Of a stretch of DNA of 64,000 nucleotides, positions 12,117 to 22,700 are shown piece by piece. The notes under the pieces were generated by a model, which was given only the letters and a program-made list of their open reading frames with translations, made no database searches and had not been told where the DNA came from. How positions within the stretch are numbered: position 1 is the first letter of the stretch; each line of letters opens with the position of its first letter. Origin of the DNA: Spisula solida. Lineage: Eukaryota; Mollusca; Bivalvia; Venerida; Mactridae. The position numbers and the translations under genes are program-made. The stretch is from positions 6,359,201 to 6,423,200 of the forward strand of contig OX365962.1 in the NCBI GenBank assembly GCA_947247005.1. Direction: 5' to 3'.

Positions 12117-13224
12117 TTCGGAACAATTATGATGTTCCATGATTGACAGGAAGTGATGTGTAGAAAAAATACAATACGTCAATCTCACTAATCCGTTTCA
12201 TATACCAGGCCTGCCGTAATAAAATCACGCAATTGCCTGAGATTCTAGCGAACAATGAATCACAGCGCGATGTTGGCAATATTATTAGTTTGCGCTTGGC
12301 GCACAAACCGCCTAATTCAACACCGTCAAGCACGCGAACCGCCTAAACCAAAATTACTTTATTTAATAATATAAAGCCATAAACTTGATTGTGAAATATT
12401 TAGGTATTAGAATAAAATCAATGTAGAAGAGCTCTACATTTACAAAAAGTATATTGAACGTTTGTAGCCTAGTCTAGGCAAATTTTAAACAAAATGCAAA
12501 TTTTAAACAAAATTTGCCATTGTCTCAACTTTAATCAATTAATTAGTAGAAATATTTCACTCGTATTGAACATATATTATCAACAAATATTTCCATAAGT
12601 TTCGATAGTATACACCTTTAATCAAGAGTACCATAATTATGATATTTGAATTAAGCATAAAATATCAAATTCATATTTTAAATGCGGAAAAATATATATC
12701 AATAGAAGACCGACTTTAAATCATCTGTGTCTAAGGGCGCTTTATATAAACACACGTAATACATTTAAAATGAAGCGTCCAAGGGAGCCAGATCAAGTAA
12801 CTAAAATCTGAATGCCTAGGCAATATAGGGGAATAATGGGAGATAGTACATTTTATGACACCTGCTTCCTGTTAATTGCTTTATTACCCATCGATACAAA
12901 AGAAATTGGTTAACAGTAATAATTAATATTAATTAATTTATTATGTATACACGCACGTTAATTTGATTAAACTTCGTGCAGGGACAATCTAATAAGTTAT
13001 TATTAGATTGTCCCTGCTTCGTGGTATACAACTGTAAAATACATAACACCTTTCAGTTTTGTGAAATTATCTGCAAATTGAACTAAATTGCCTGTAGGCA
13101 ATACAATGAAATAAAATACAAAGTTTATTCCGGCATACTCGGGTTTATTCGGAAATAGCAGAGTTTCGCGGGGTCTGTGAAATTCATTGAAAACTAAATT
13201 CAAAACGATATGAATACCACCGAC
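12117..13224. other. Unique interior of the TIR element
   Basis: About 1.1 kb of AT-rich sequence lies between the satellite and the right arm. I see no ORF with recognisable motifs. The only striking item is the perfect hairpin at 12978-13017. Confidence 0.6.
12978..13017. repeat. Perfect 18-bp hairpin with 4-nt loop
   Basis: GCAGGGACAATCTAATAA is followed by a GTTA loop and then its exact reverse complement. It is a strong cruciform or stem-loop candidate inside the large TIR element. Function is unknown. Confidence 0.9.
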
Positions 13225-13714
13225 TGGTTATGTCTTAACTATAGCGTTAAGACTTGTAACCGCAGTTTAAAGTATCGGATGTCTGACCCAAGTTTTAACT
13301 CTTAAACTGGAGTTATATGTTCGCGAAATGCACATTAATTAAACATTTCTTAACTATATAGTTAAGATACTTTAAACCCGGGTTACAAGTGCTGTTTTGC
13401 ACATTAATTCTTAAACCCATAGTTCAAGACTTTGAACCGCAGTTCAAGACTTCGAACCGCAGTTACAACTTTCTTAAACTGTAGTTAGAAAATGATGTCC
13501 AATCAGCATTGAGTTTGGTATAAATGCTTGGTTTTCATTGGTTCTCTCTTAACCATATAGTTAAGAGACTTGTAACTGCAGTTCTAAGTCTTTATCCGCG
13601 GTTTAAGAATTAATGTGCAGATGGCACTTGCAACCGCGGTTTAAAGTCTCTTAACTACGTAGTTAACTGTTAAACCCATAGATAAAGGAATTATTGTGCA
13701 CTCCGCATTCCATA
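13225..13714. repeat. Right palindrome-rich arm of the TIR element
   Basis: This is the mirror partner of 7646-8100. It contains AACTATATAGTTAAG, TTTAAACCCGGGTT, repeated GAACCGCAGTT and, near the end, TTAACTACGTAGTTAACTG. The last 150 bases are the reverse complement of the left end with few mismatches. Confidence 0.75.
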
Positions 13715-14602
13715 CAAACATATATTTACGAGTGTATATAATTATTAGTTAAAAATAATAATACATAGTATACGAGACTGTGGTATGCTGCACGCAAATT
13801 AAGGCATACTAAAGCTGTTGCCTTTCCTGTTCGAGTTTATGTTATACTGTAATTGACAACATACGAAACATCAACTACAACATTTATTCAGCTGATAAGC
13901 CACACTTTGGTTTCTAGCCTACAAGTATAGCAAAGTATTATATGGAAATCCAGCTATGTGTTGTGGCCTATGCACACGAAAAAAGAAGCAAACATAAAAT
14001 TAATATAGACATGTACAAGTACAACATTATGATCCAGCAGACTGCTCATAGCGTGATTTACACTGACCACTATTTTGTACAGGCGATAAAACATTTCGTT
14101 TTCTAAATTTAAACTTACTTCTTGGTTGACATAATATCAAATATCAAGGTTCAATTTCCAGATATCATAATAAAATGCACTACTCACCCAGAGGCATATA
14201 GTGATATCGTGGCAATATTAGTCAGTAGAGAGGTGGCGATTCGAACGTGTACGACTATGTGTACGTGTAGCTACCCGTACATGGATACGTTCACGTTGCA
14301 ATTAAAATTGGCTTGCGAAACACAACGTCTGCGTGTAACATCACATGGCAGTTGTAACATGACTTTTTCGTGAATCGATAATGAGTATTTGTATTAACTC
14401 ACTGAGACTACCGGCGATAATATCTTGGGTTTCCCGTGCATATGCATACCTGTGTGACGTAGTACACAATATATTTTCGTCTGTCACACGTCCGTTACAT
14501 GTAGAAACTACACATACCTGGATGACGAAATACCCAAAAATAGTATTCACGTACACGTACACGTTACACGTTGCCTTTCGCAACCTCTCTAATATCGAGA
14601 GG
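13715..14602. other. Duplicated flank of the FReD family
   Basis: This non-coding flank aligns with the sequence after gene B. 13715-13790 matches about 39435-39505 (ACGAG, GTATGCTGCAC). The stretch around 14060-14115, with GACCACTATTTTGTA and TTTCGTTTTCT, matches 39575-39630. 14150-14230 matches 43205-43280. It shows that a block larger than the coding exons was duplicated. Small ORFs here look like chance frames. Confidence 0.7.
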
Positions 14603-14606
14603 TATA

Positions 14607-14689
14607 CTGTCCAGTCAGGGTAAGAATAGAGTGACGCTATGTGGACACACGATCGACAACGTCACTTGCACAATATCCTAACTGGACTG
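14607..14689. mobile_element. MITE family M2, short copy
   Basis: Inverted ends CTGTCCAGTCAG / CTAACTGGAC are flanked by TATA, consistent with a TA target. Copies lie at 43297-43475 (same position relative to the FReD exon) and, in the opposite orientation, at 22130-22338. Confidence 0.65.
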
Positions 14690-14770
14690 TATATACATCA
14701 CCGATTATGGAGTGACTTTTGACGAAAACATGGAAACATCACACCAGCCGGGCAGAAAGTAATTCCTAGA
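14690..14770 (+). pseudogene. FReD last-exon relic
   Basis: The sequence TATATACATCA...GATTATGGAGTGACTTTTGACG through CCGGGCAGAAAGTAATT is nearly identical to the start of the gene C relic (43476-43556), but the rest of the exon is missing. It reads DYGVTFDE before losing the frame. It is a truncated remnant of a further tandem copy. Confidence 0.6.
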
Positions 14771-14821
14771 TAATAAGGAGATTATGCCCATCTAAATATT
14801 TTGTTATTCTGACAAATCATT

Positions 14822-14920
14822 GGTCGCTATGGCAACAGAAACATTGAAAATAATTTAAAGGTCATGGCTTTAAACCGGTAGGGGACTTCTATATTGCTTG
14901 CAATTCTTAGTTACTTGTTA
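14822..14920. repeat. Interspersed repeat M3, partial copy
   Basis: The words GCTATGGCAACAGA and TTTAAACCGGTAGGGGACTT with TTGCTTGCAATTCTTA also occur at 27299-27371. Only the right part of the element is present here. Confidence 0.7.
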
Positions 14921-16039
14921 GGTTGTGTGGTCACATGACATATGACTACTTTCGACCTCATTTTTAACCAGTCACTCAGTGTCGAATGCGACCCTTATAC
15001 AATTAGTGGGGCCTAATATTCTCCTCGTCACTGACCTGTTGTATTATATTCATTTGGTCAGTAAACACGTTTATCAACAAATGTTTCCCTTCAGATACAA
15101 CACATAAACATAGATTAACAATTTAAATCAATATACACCTATTCTTTTTTAACGTCGAACTTTCCAAAATGTATCATGTGTAAATTTTCGTTCAGCTTTT
15201 CATATTTGCCTGTTAATATGGGAAGGTTCTACATTCGAGAATTCCGAGATTCCGGCGATGCTATTGATACATTATGCGGATTCATTAGGATTGTTAGTGC
15301 GCATTTAAAGGTCCGCAGCCTTCATTTTTTAGACAAAATTAATAAATCATGCATTTTGTTAGAAAGGCGTGGCAGGATAAATATAACTCTAGGATTAGTG
15401 CCTTATACTTTTTCAAATTAGTGGGTTCGTCTCCGAAATATATACACGAATACATGTACGATTAGATACACGTACACATTATCGAACACGTTCCTTTTGC
15501 ATTATTCCTTTTGTACTAAATGACCTTTACACACATCAAATTAACTAATTTACCAAAGTGCAAGGTTATTTCATTCAAAGCGAGTATACAGCCGAACGAC
15601 AATTAAAGTTAAACTTCAACATTGACTGTAAAACCATGCATGTATATACATGTATTTTTGAACTTTCAACCGTCTCTTTGACGACAAACGTAGAAGTGTC
15701 AAGTGTGTCATTTTGATTAAATAAGATTAGATGCCATATTTAATCGAAGGTTGTTTTACATTGATAACACTATGAACTAGTTTATAAATAATGTAACCGA
15801 ACGTTTTACCGTCTGATTGTTGCCAAAAACGTCTTATACAGATCACGATTTCATGTGTTCATATAAGCGTCGTCTAAAAATGTCAATGCAATGGCACGCA
15901 AACCACGACAACACATCATTAAAGGATTTAAACACTGGAACAGGTCTGTAATTGGCCATATTGATGTTGTTGCACATAATTTGTTTGATTATTTAAGAAA
16001 AACAGACACTAAAGGGTAGCTGCTAAACAAGGCAAGTAG
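14921..16039. other. No supported feature
   Basis: This is AT-rich sequence with a few short ORFs whose codons show no protein-like pattern. No repeat, RNA or exon signal was recognised. Confidence 0.5.
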
Positions 16040-16735
16040 CTACCTCCCACCTCGACAGGCTATCACCTCAATCAAGCAAACCTAGACATTCTACCTCGAC
16101 AGTATACCACCTCAATCAAACCTGGAATCCTATCTCGACAGGCTATCACCTCAATCAATCAAACCTAGACATCCTTCCTCGACAGGCTATCACCTCAATC
16201 AATCCAACCTAGTCATCCAACCACGTCAGTCTACCACCTCAATCAAGCCTATACATCCTACCCCGACAGTCTACCACCTCGATCAATCAAACCTAGACGT
16301 CCTACCCCGACAGTCTACCACCTCGATCAATCAAACCGAGACGTCCTACCCCGACAGTCTACCACCTCGATCAATCAAACCAAGACATACAACCTCGTCA
16401 GTCTTCCACCTGAATCAAGCCTGGACATCCTACCCCGACATGCTACAACCTCAATCAATCAAATATAGACATCCTACATCGACTGTATACCAACTCAATA
16501 AAACTTGGACATCCTATCTGGACCGTCTACCACCTCTTTTAATCACACCTAGACATCCTACCTCGACAGTGTCACCCCAATCAATCAAACACAGACATCC
16601 TCCTCGACAGTCCATCACCCAATCAAACGTAGACATCCTACTTCGACAGTCTACCACCTCAATCAATCAAACCTAGACCTCAAACCTCGTCAGTCTCCCA
16701 CCTCTATTAAACCTAGACATTCTAACTCGACCAAG
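16040..16735. repeat. 44-bp minisatellite
   Basis: About 15 imperfect units of roughly 44 bp with the theme CTCGACAGTCTACCACCTC, then AATCAATCAAACC and TAGACATCCTA. Units between 16260 and 16390 are nearly identical and exactly 44 bp; outer ones are diverged or shortened. Confidence 0.9.
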
Positions 16736-17707
16736 GTAAGAAAATCCCAATTGTTGATTTTGCACGTTAGGCAATTTTTAGTACTGCAAGGTGGACAAAA
16801 TCACGAATATGTTTGCTCACAAAATTCCCAATGTTAGATGTACTTGATGTCCGAACGTCCACCCTCACAAATCCACTTTACGTATGTGGCTATAAAGTCT
16901 TAGTAACATCATCTTTAAGAATTTTGGGTTTATGTGGCTTTTTCAGTTTGTGTTACTTATTTAGTCACATAAATACCAAAATTATCTTCATTCCGTAGCG
17001 TTTAGTCAAATAAAACCGTTCTATTAGAACGTCCGTCCGTCCGTCTGTCTGTCTAGGTGGACTCTTGTCTCTTAAGGCTAGACGTAGTACATGTAATGTA
17101 CTTCCGAGTTTTGCAAAAAACATTGATACAACAGCATTTATACAAGGAAGCAAGTTAGTATTTTTATTTATTCCAAGTAACATTGTTGCGTTCTTTGAAC
17201 AACTGTAATTTATTCCAACCGTTGAGTTCCACACTAGACAGACAGGCAGGTATCATCCAAAGTTGAAAAATAAAATGTTGCGTCAGACCAAGGTGTAACT
17301 ATATTCCTCTATACAAGTACGTTTTGTATCATGGTTTATGTGACAGTCACCGATAACATACTAGTAGTTGTATTAGAGTCGCCCATTTTACTAACAGATA
17401 AAAACTAAATAATGAAATTATGTTTATCACTTTTCAAGGTCTTTACAATGACACCATTTGAGAGACAAACAATCAGGCCGTTAAAGCCGCTTTGATGAAT
17501 TATCTAAGACCTTATGGAAAACTTAAACTGAATCACAACTTTTAACTATTTATCACTATTTAACTGCTACAAATCGTTGTGATGTACGCTCCGCTTCCAA
17601 AACAGAAATAGTCAACAGTATTGTATTGCTCGATATTTATTAAACATACGACAGTGTAAGGGGACAAAGACACGCTTTCCATGAAACCTAGTATCGCTAT
17701 CAGCAAA
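16736..17707. other. Intergenic, small microsatellite
   Basis: A run of GTCC then GTCT tetranucleotides occurs at 17030-17055. The remainder shows no gene or recognisable repeat. Confidence 0.5.
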
Positions 17708-17827
17708 TGGGTCATTTTCCAGCACCCTGTAAAACTTTAAGTGGTTTAAATTTTAAATTAAAGTGATATTCGGGCATACTATATGTCCAAGCCGTCTTGT
17801 TTTACAGGGTGCTTAAAAACGGCCCAT
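17708..17827. mobile_element. Small foldback MITE
   Basis: The arms ATGGGTCATTTTCCAGCACC... and its near reverse complement (...GGTGCTTAAAAACGGCCCAT) give about 28-bp imperfect inverted repeats, both including CACCCTGTAAAAC. The total is about 120 bp. Confidence 0.7.
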
Positions 17828-18804
17828 TAACACGGTGGGGAATTACGTGGCTTGAATGATAGGATCCACAGAGGAAATGATTGTCAATGGGCGTCGGATA
17901 AACTTATATTTTGAGTAAAATATAAAACATCGAGGACCGTTTCGTGCTGGACACTCTTGTCAGCACAAAATGCATTCCCCGCTAATTCGTTTTGTACCTT
18001 GATTGGTTGCGTCGTCGCCTGAAACACTTCAAAATTGTTCCAAAACAATAGCTGGATAGGGATCACGACCAGGACAATTTCAAGAATGTTTTATCCCTTA
18101 TATCATGCGTAGTCATTGCGCTTCCAGGGTGAGAACATTTCGCCTTCGATCGAATACGATGAACATCAGAAATCAGGATTTTTGTTTCTGAACAATAATA
18201 CCTCGTATGAAAATAATGTTCAAATATTGAATATGCGGTATCGAATGACCTTAAATATTACACCCTCTCCATCAAATGTCGTTTTTCACACTTATGTTAA
18301 TGTCTGGGTTTTAGCTATTGCTATGTTCTAGTCGATAACTAGTGTTTGGTATCTTCAGAATAATTTTGCATTGATCTACTTTCTAAATGGTGCATTCTAT
18401 ATTAGACGAAAACCCGACCTAGCGTTGGTTCGACCATAGTTCATCCACTGCAATTTTCGGCGATTGCTAGTTGGACCATGGCGACCAGGCACGCGCGAAA
18501 ACCCAGACATAAATACCTACTAGTATTTAGAATTGGTTGTTCTATGTTGTTGTAGCCATTTATATGCAATGTAATCGAATGAACTTGATGCAAAAACTAG
18601 TGTCTTTGCCAGTTCAGTACAAGGTCGATTATTTGGGACACTCTAAATAGGAATGGTTTGTTTTGACGAGTTCGTGCTCATTCATTGCACACTATAGATA
18701 AACCACAATCGTTCGGGCGTAACTGTACTTTTAATAATGAAATAATCCAGGTAAAAGGGGTGTATTCGGAATAGAAACAATTATTTGAAATTGTAGCTTA
18801 CATC
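17828..18804. other. No supported feature
   Basis: No exon, RNA or repeat could be supported. Two short ORFs near 17884-18066 and 18116-18331 have no recognisable motif. Confidence 0.45.
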
Positions 18805-18880
18805 GTCCTCCATGACGCAGTAGGCTAAGCTACTGCTTATGGATCTAAAAAGATTTTTTGCTTGGGTTCGAATCCCACCC
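18805..18880 (+). repeat. tRNA-derived sequence
   Basis: It has a pol III A-box-like TGACGCAGTAGGCTAAGC and a B box GGGTTCGAATCCCACC at tRNA-like spacing. The acceptor stem does not pair convincingly, so it is more likely a SINE head or tRNA pseudogene than a working tRNA. Confidence 0.5.
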
Positions 18881-19321
18881 GTTTTGAATATTTTTTTATT
18901 ATTTTGCTAAATAAAACATGCACGTGCATGTCTATTTTATAATATACTTCTAAAATTTATCTATTTCCTTTGTATTTTAATCCTTGAAAACATTCTCACG
19001 TCAAGACTGTTGAACAGAAATATCGGTCAACGGTCACCCAAACTGTGATCCTTATATTACCTGAGTAAACGCTTATTAATTTTGACGTTTCTACAAAATA
19101 TTCTTAAAGTGGTGTTTCCAGCGAAACCAATGATGAAAATAGTTTGTAATTCAACCCGATTGTCATCTGAGCAATAAATACAATATCCAGGGCGGACTAA
19201 AATCATAAAATAAAATAAACAAAGCAAATTTGTATTAAACCTAAAACATAATTTTATTATTTATTAAGTAATAAAATATATAAAAACTATTGTATTATGA
19301 TAATACAATTATTGAAAAAGA

Positions 19322-19413
19322 GTTTAGCATCGGACTCGAACCCACAGCCCATATAAAAAGTATGCGAATGTTAGGAATATAGATCATCTAAACCACTAGA
19401 CCACTCTGCCAAC
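19322..19413 (-). repeat. tRNA-derived sequence
   Basis: On the minus strand, GTTGGCAGAGTGGTCTAGTG (A box) is followed by GTGGGTTCGAGTCC (B box) and an end TGCTAAA that can pair with GTTGGCA over about six bases. The T stem is weak. It may be a tRNA pseudogene or SINE. Confidence 0.5.
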
Positions 19414-19670
19414 TTGAAAGTTAACGTGAATTTTTATTATATATCCATAATCTATCAGACAAATAACGGTAAATATCGTTTCAACCTTAGCAAATGAACT
19501 CGTCCTAGGGTCATATTTCGGAGGTCGTTGTACATCTATAGTGTACTTTTTGTCACCAAACAGGCTATGCACTAGGCATTTAAGTTAATCGTTCAAGCTC
19601 TAGCCTATTCTATGAACAACACGTGGAACGTATCTTTACGCAATACACTGTACGAACTTTCATATTCTGC

Positions 19671-19734
19671 TATAAAAGCGCATGCTCAAAGTTTCAAGAG
19701 GCATTACTTCACTGATAGTGAAACCTCAAACATA
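19671..19734 (+). promoter_or_regulatory. Gene B core promoter and 5' UTR
   Basis: TATAAAAG at 19671-19678 is a good TATA box. Transcription would be expected to start about 25-30 bases on, near the pyrimidine-rich ATTACTTCACT, giving a 5' UTR of roughly 30 bases before ATG 19735. Confidence 0.65.
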
Positions 19735-19747
19735 ATGGCGCTTTTAC
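19735..19747 (+). CDS. Gene B exon 1, start of signal peptide
   Basis: ATG GCG CTT TTA C with donor GTAAGT. It is only 13 coding bases, too short to stand alone. The choice rests on the upstream TATA box, the strong donor, and the perfect continuation into exon 2, which together read MALLLYVSMVLVSTIQLA, a classic signal peptide. Confidence 0.8.
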
Positions 19748-22700
19748 GTAAGTCTTTGAACTTTATTATTTAAGATTGAAATATCAATGGAAATTTAACA
19801 AATATGTAAGAAGGTTGCATGCTAAATTCGTGGAACTTTTCCATATTTCTTTATTATCTGTACGATCAATTTCATACTTAATTATTGTCTGGGAAATAAC
19901 TCATACATCGATTTAAAATGAAGTGCAGTTCTTAAGAATCATTACTTTTTATTGCATATTGTTGGAGTTATGGCCCTTTGTAATTTTTCATAATTAATTC
20001 AAATCAAGAAATCAACTACATACATAAATAGATCTCATTAAGTTAAAGAACAGTGTCAAAGAACCATAACACTTTTTTGCATATTTTTGGAGTACATGTA
20101 CTGAGACAAACAACCCACGGGGAGCATCACCTGTCTCTGAAGGCTCTTGGCTTTGCATCGATGCCTCATTGTTCGGGTAATTGGAGTAAATAAAATGTTA
20201 CTGTCGCATACTAAAGGGTGTAAAGAAAGTTCGTTCCGGTCAGAAAGTATGCCGTATTTTTATTTTTACCAAGCGAAATAACACAAAATTTGCTATGAAG
20301 GTATAGTACTAAATTTAGGATCTGTGGATTATTTTTTCTTGGATTCCGTTCTGGTGGACACATGGATTTATAGAACGCGGAAGTAATATTACGTTAACGT
20401 TACGTCGACGACCATTTTCAAGATGAGTCGACAAACAGAAATAACTGCAAAAATAAAACATAGCCAGATTTAGGCATTTTACACATTCATAATGTTAAAC
20501 AATACGTTATGCTTTAAGTTATTGATGGCTAAAGTACGGGTACTCATAAAATAGGAGCACAACTATGAATAGGCAAGTACATGGTATCGATTTCGTCGAA
20601 CGTGACGTGACGTAAACGTCAAGCGAAAATTAATAGTAGGGTAAAGAAAATGACCGTCTGTGTAAAACATAACGGCGGAAAATTACAGGAACAACTTTTA
20701 CGAACATCATAAGGCATTGGCGAAGAAATGCCTCATTTTTCAAGTAAAGAGTAACTAAATAAATCCAAAAGTATTAACGTCTGAGTTGACAAAAACGCGC
20801 CTTTTATACAAAAATACGTATATGGGAAAACAAAAGGCATTTATTTGCAAAACGAAAACTCTTACAGCTTCATAACTTGGATGATGTTTTGTTCTTGTAT
20901 AAGGGTAAATATTAGTTTAGTCAATTACAAGTTTTAAAAGATACACAACGATACAGTGAGTGGACAACAAAGGGAGTATTTCGAACTTTACCCGGCCGCG
21001 ACGTCGTTTACGTCATATTCGAAACTAGATCAACAAACTTATTCATCGCGTTTGAAAACATATTGACAGTCAAATCAGCCAAAACTGTTATATATAATGA
21101 TGTCATTGTACCAGGATACTGAATGCAAAATTTGGTGCAAATATACTTACTAGTTTTGTGTACAAAAGATTTTCAAAAACCGGAACGAACTTTCTTTACA
21201 CCCTTTAGTATACAATATTGTGTCTTAAATAAATGTTTACATCGGTCACGTGTTTGACGATACGATCTTGTGTCTTGGGAACCATGCAATAACTTTAAAC
21301 CTAAATGTGCCTTTGGTACATGACAATCCTTAACTGTAACTGATGAAAACTACCAACATGTATTTGCATTGAATAGTGTCATCGGAAGGCCAACATTGTA
21401 TAATTGTAGTAGCAATTTAACATCTTGCATCTTTGAATATTTGATACTGGTACTGATGTTCGACCTTTCTATCAAAGTGATGTCGCGCAGTAGCGTTGTT
21501 ACGTGTTATATTGACATTGTAGTTATTGAATTGATATGATTCTTATTTCAGTTTACGTATCAATGGTATTGGTTTCCACCATTCAACTAGCAGGTAAACG
21601 CCTTTGAATAGAATATGATTAAATGCATTTTATTCTCCAAATGTTTATATTTGCAGTAATAGTTAGGAGTAAATAGGCTTCAGTATAAACGTCTAGTTCT
21701 TGTTCGTATAGAATAAATAAATCATGTACATGTAACTGATACGAAAGGTGTATTTTAAACTCTTTGCCTCATAGATTATCCTTATTGTTATCTAGTTCAT
21801 TTTTGGACATAAATTGATAATTTTAATGTTGAACTTTCAGATTGTATTATCTGTTATTCCTGTACAGATTGTATTATCTGTTATTCCTGTACGAATGTCA
21901 CGGACGAGAGTGTGTGTACAGGAAATACGACCACATGTGGCACTGGACAAGTAAGTGTTTATATAATTGTTTTAAATGGTAATGCAACTACATGTATAGG
22001 TATAGTTCGCCGGGGATAACTCTAGCCTTATCAATAAACAAACAAAGCAAATTATAAACACTGCATGGTCGACTGGCCGCCATTTATCAGTGTAGATTTA
22101 AGTAGTATGTCATTAAAAGTGTATATGTACAGTCCAGTTAGGATATTGTGACAGTGACGTTGCAGTTTATGTGTACACAAAATATAACAACCATTGTCTA
22201 AACAGGTAGACAAATATAGTTTGTTATTTTAGCATTAGAATCATAGCTGTGTGTACAGTATAAGCTTTTATAATTGGTTTTACACCGTTATAGTGGACTC
22301 GACTGCTGCGTCACTGGATTTTTACACTGACTGGACTATACAAGATTGAAAAAAAATAAATATCGAAAATGTATTTGATTTTTATTTGTAAACAAAGGCT
22401 AGTGTTATCTCCGGCGAACTATAGATACTATCCGACCAACAATTGTTGACAGTGACGTCATTTTGTCAACAATCTATAAGTAAGCAGGGTATATCCCCAA
22501 CGGATTAATGATTATATTAGATAGAAGTAAATCCTTATCAATTCTAATAGTCCAAACAAGACATGGTCCTGTGGATGTGTTGGCTGCTTCTCACACAGAC
22601 GGTCCGAGTTCAAATCAGGTGGTAGACAATCTAATGATTGTATTTTTTGTATAATATACGGAACACATATTTAGTGATATAATACAATAACGAATTGGAC

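Larger units (their letters stand above)
7646..13714. mobile_element. 6.1-kb TIR element carrying a palindromic satellite
   Basis: The ends are long inverted repeats: TATGGAATGCGGA at 7646, with its reverse complement ending at 13714. The near-perfect arm extends about 150 bp on each side and degenerates further inwards. CAAAC flanks both sides (7640-7644, 13715-13719) as a candidate 5-bp target duplication. The paralogous gene B flank near 39425-39440 reads straight through without the element. No transposase-like ORF is visible. The interior holds a 3.9-kb, 71-bp satellite and about 1.1 kb of unique sequence. It may be a non-autonomous foldback-like DNA transposon; the superfamily is unknown. 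Confidence 0.8.

Noticed and set aside
14122..14623. Three overlapping ORFs of about 80 codons on both strands
   Set aside because: They lie in GTAC/ACGT-rich duplicated flank; no motif and no splice context.
15176..15421. 81-codon ORF
   Set aside because: No homology recognised, no signal peptide or splice support; likely chance.
18805..19413. Functional tRNA genes
   Set aside because: A and B boxes are good, but acceptor and T stems do not pair well enough.
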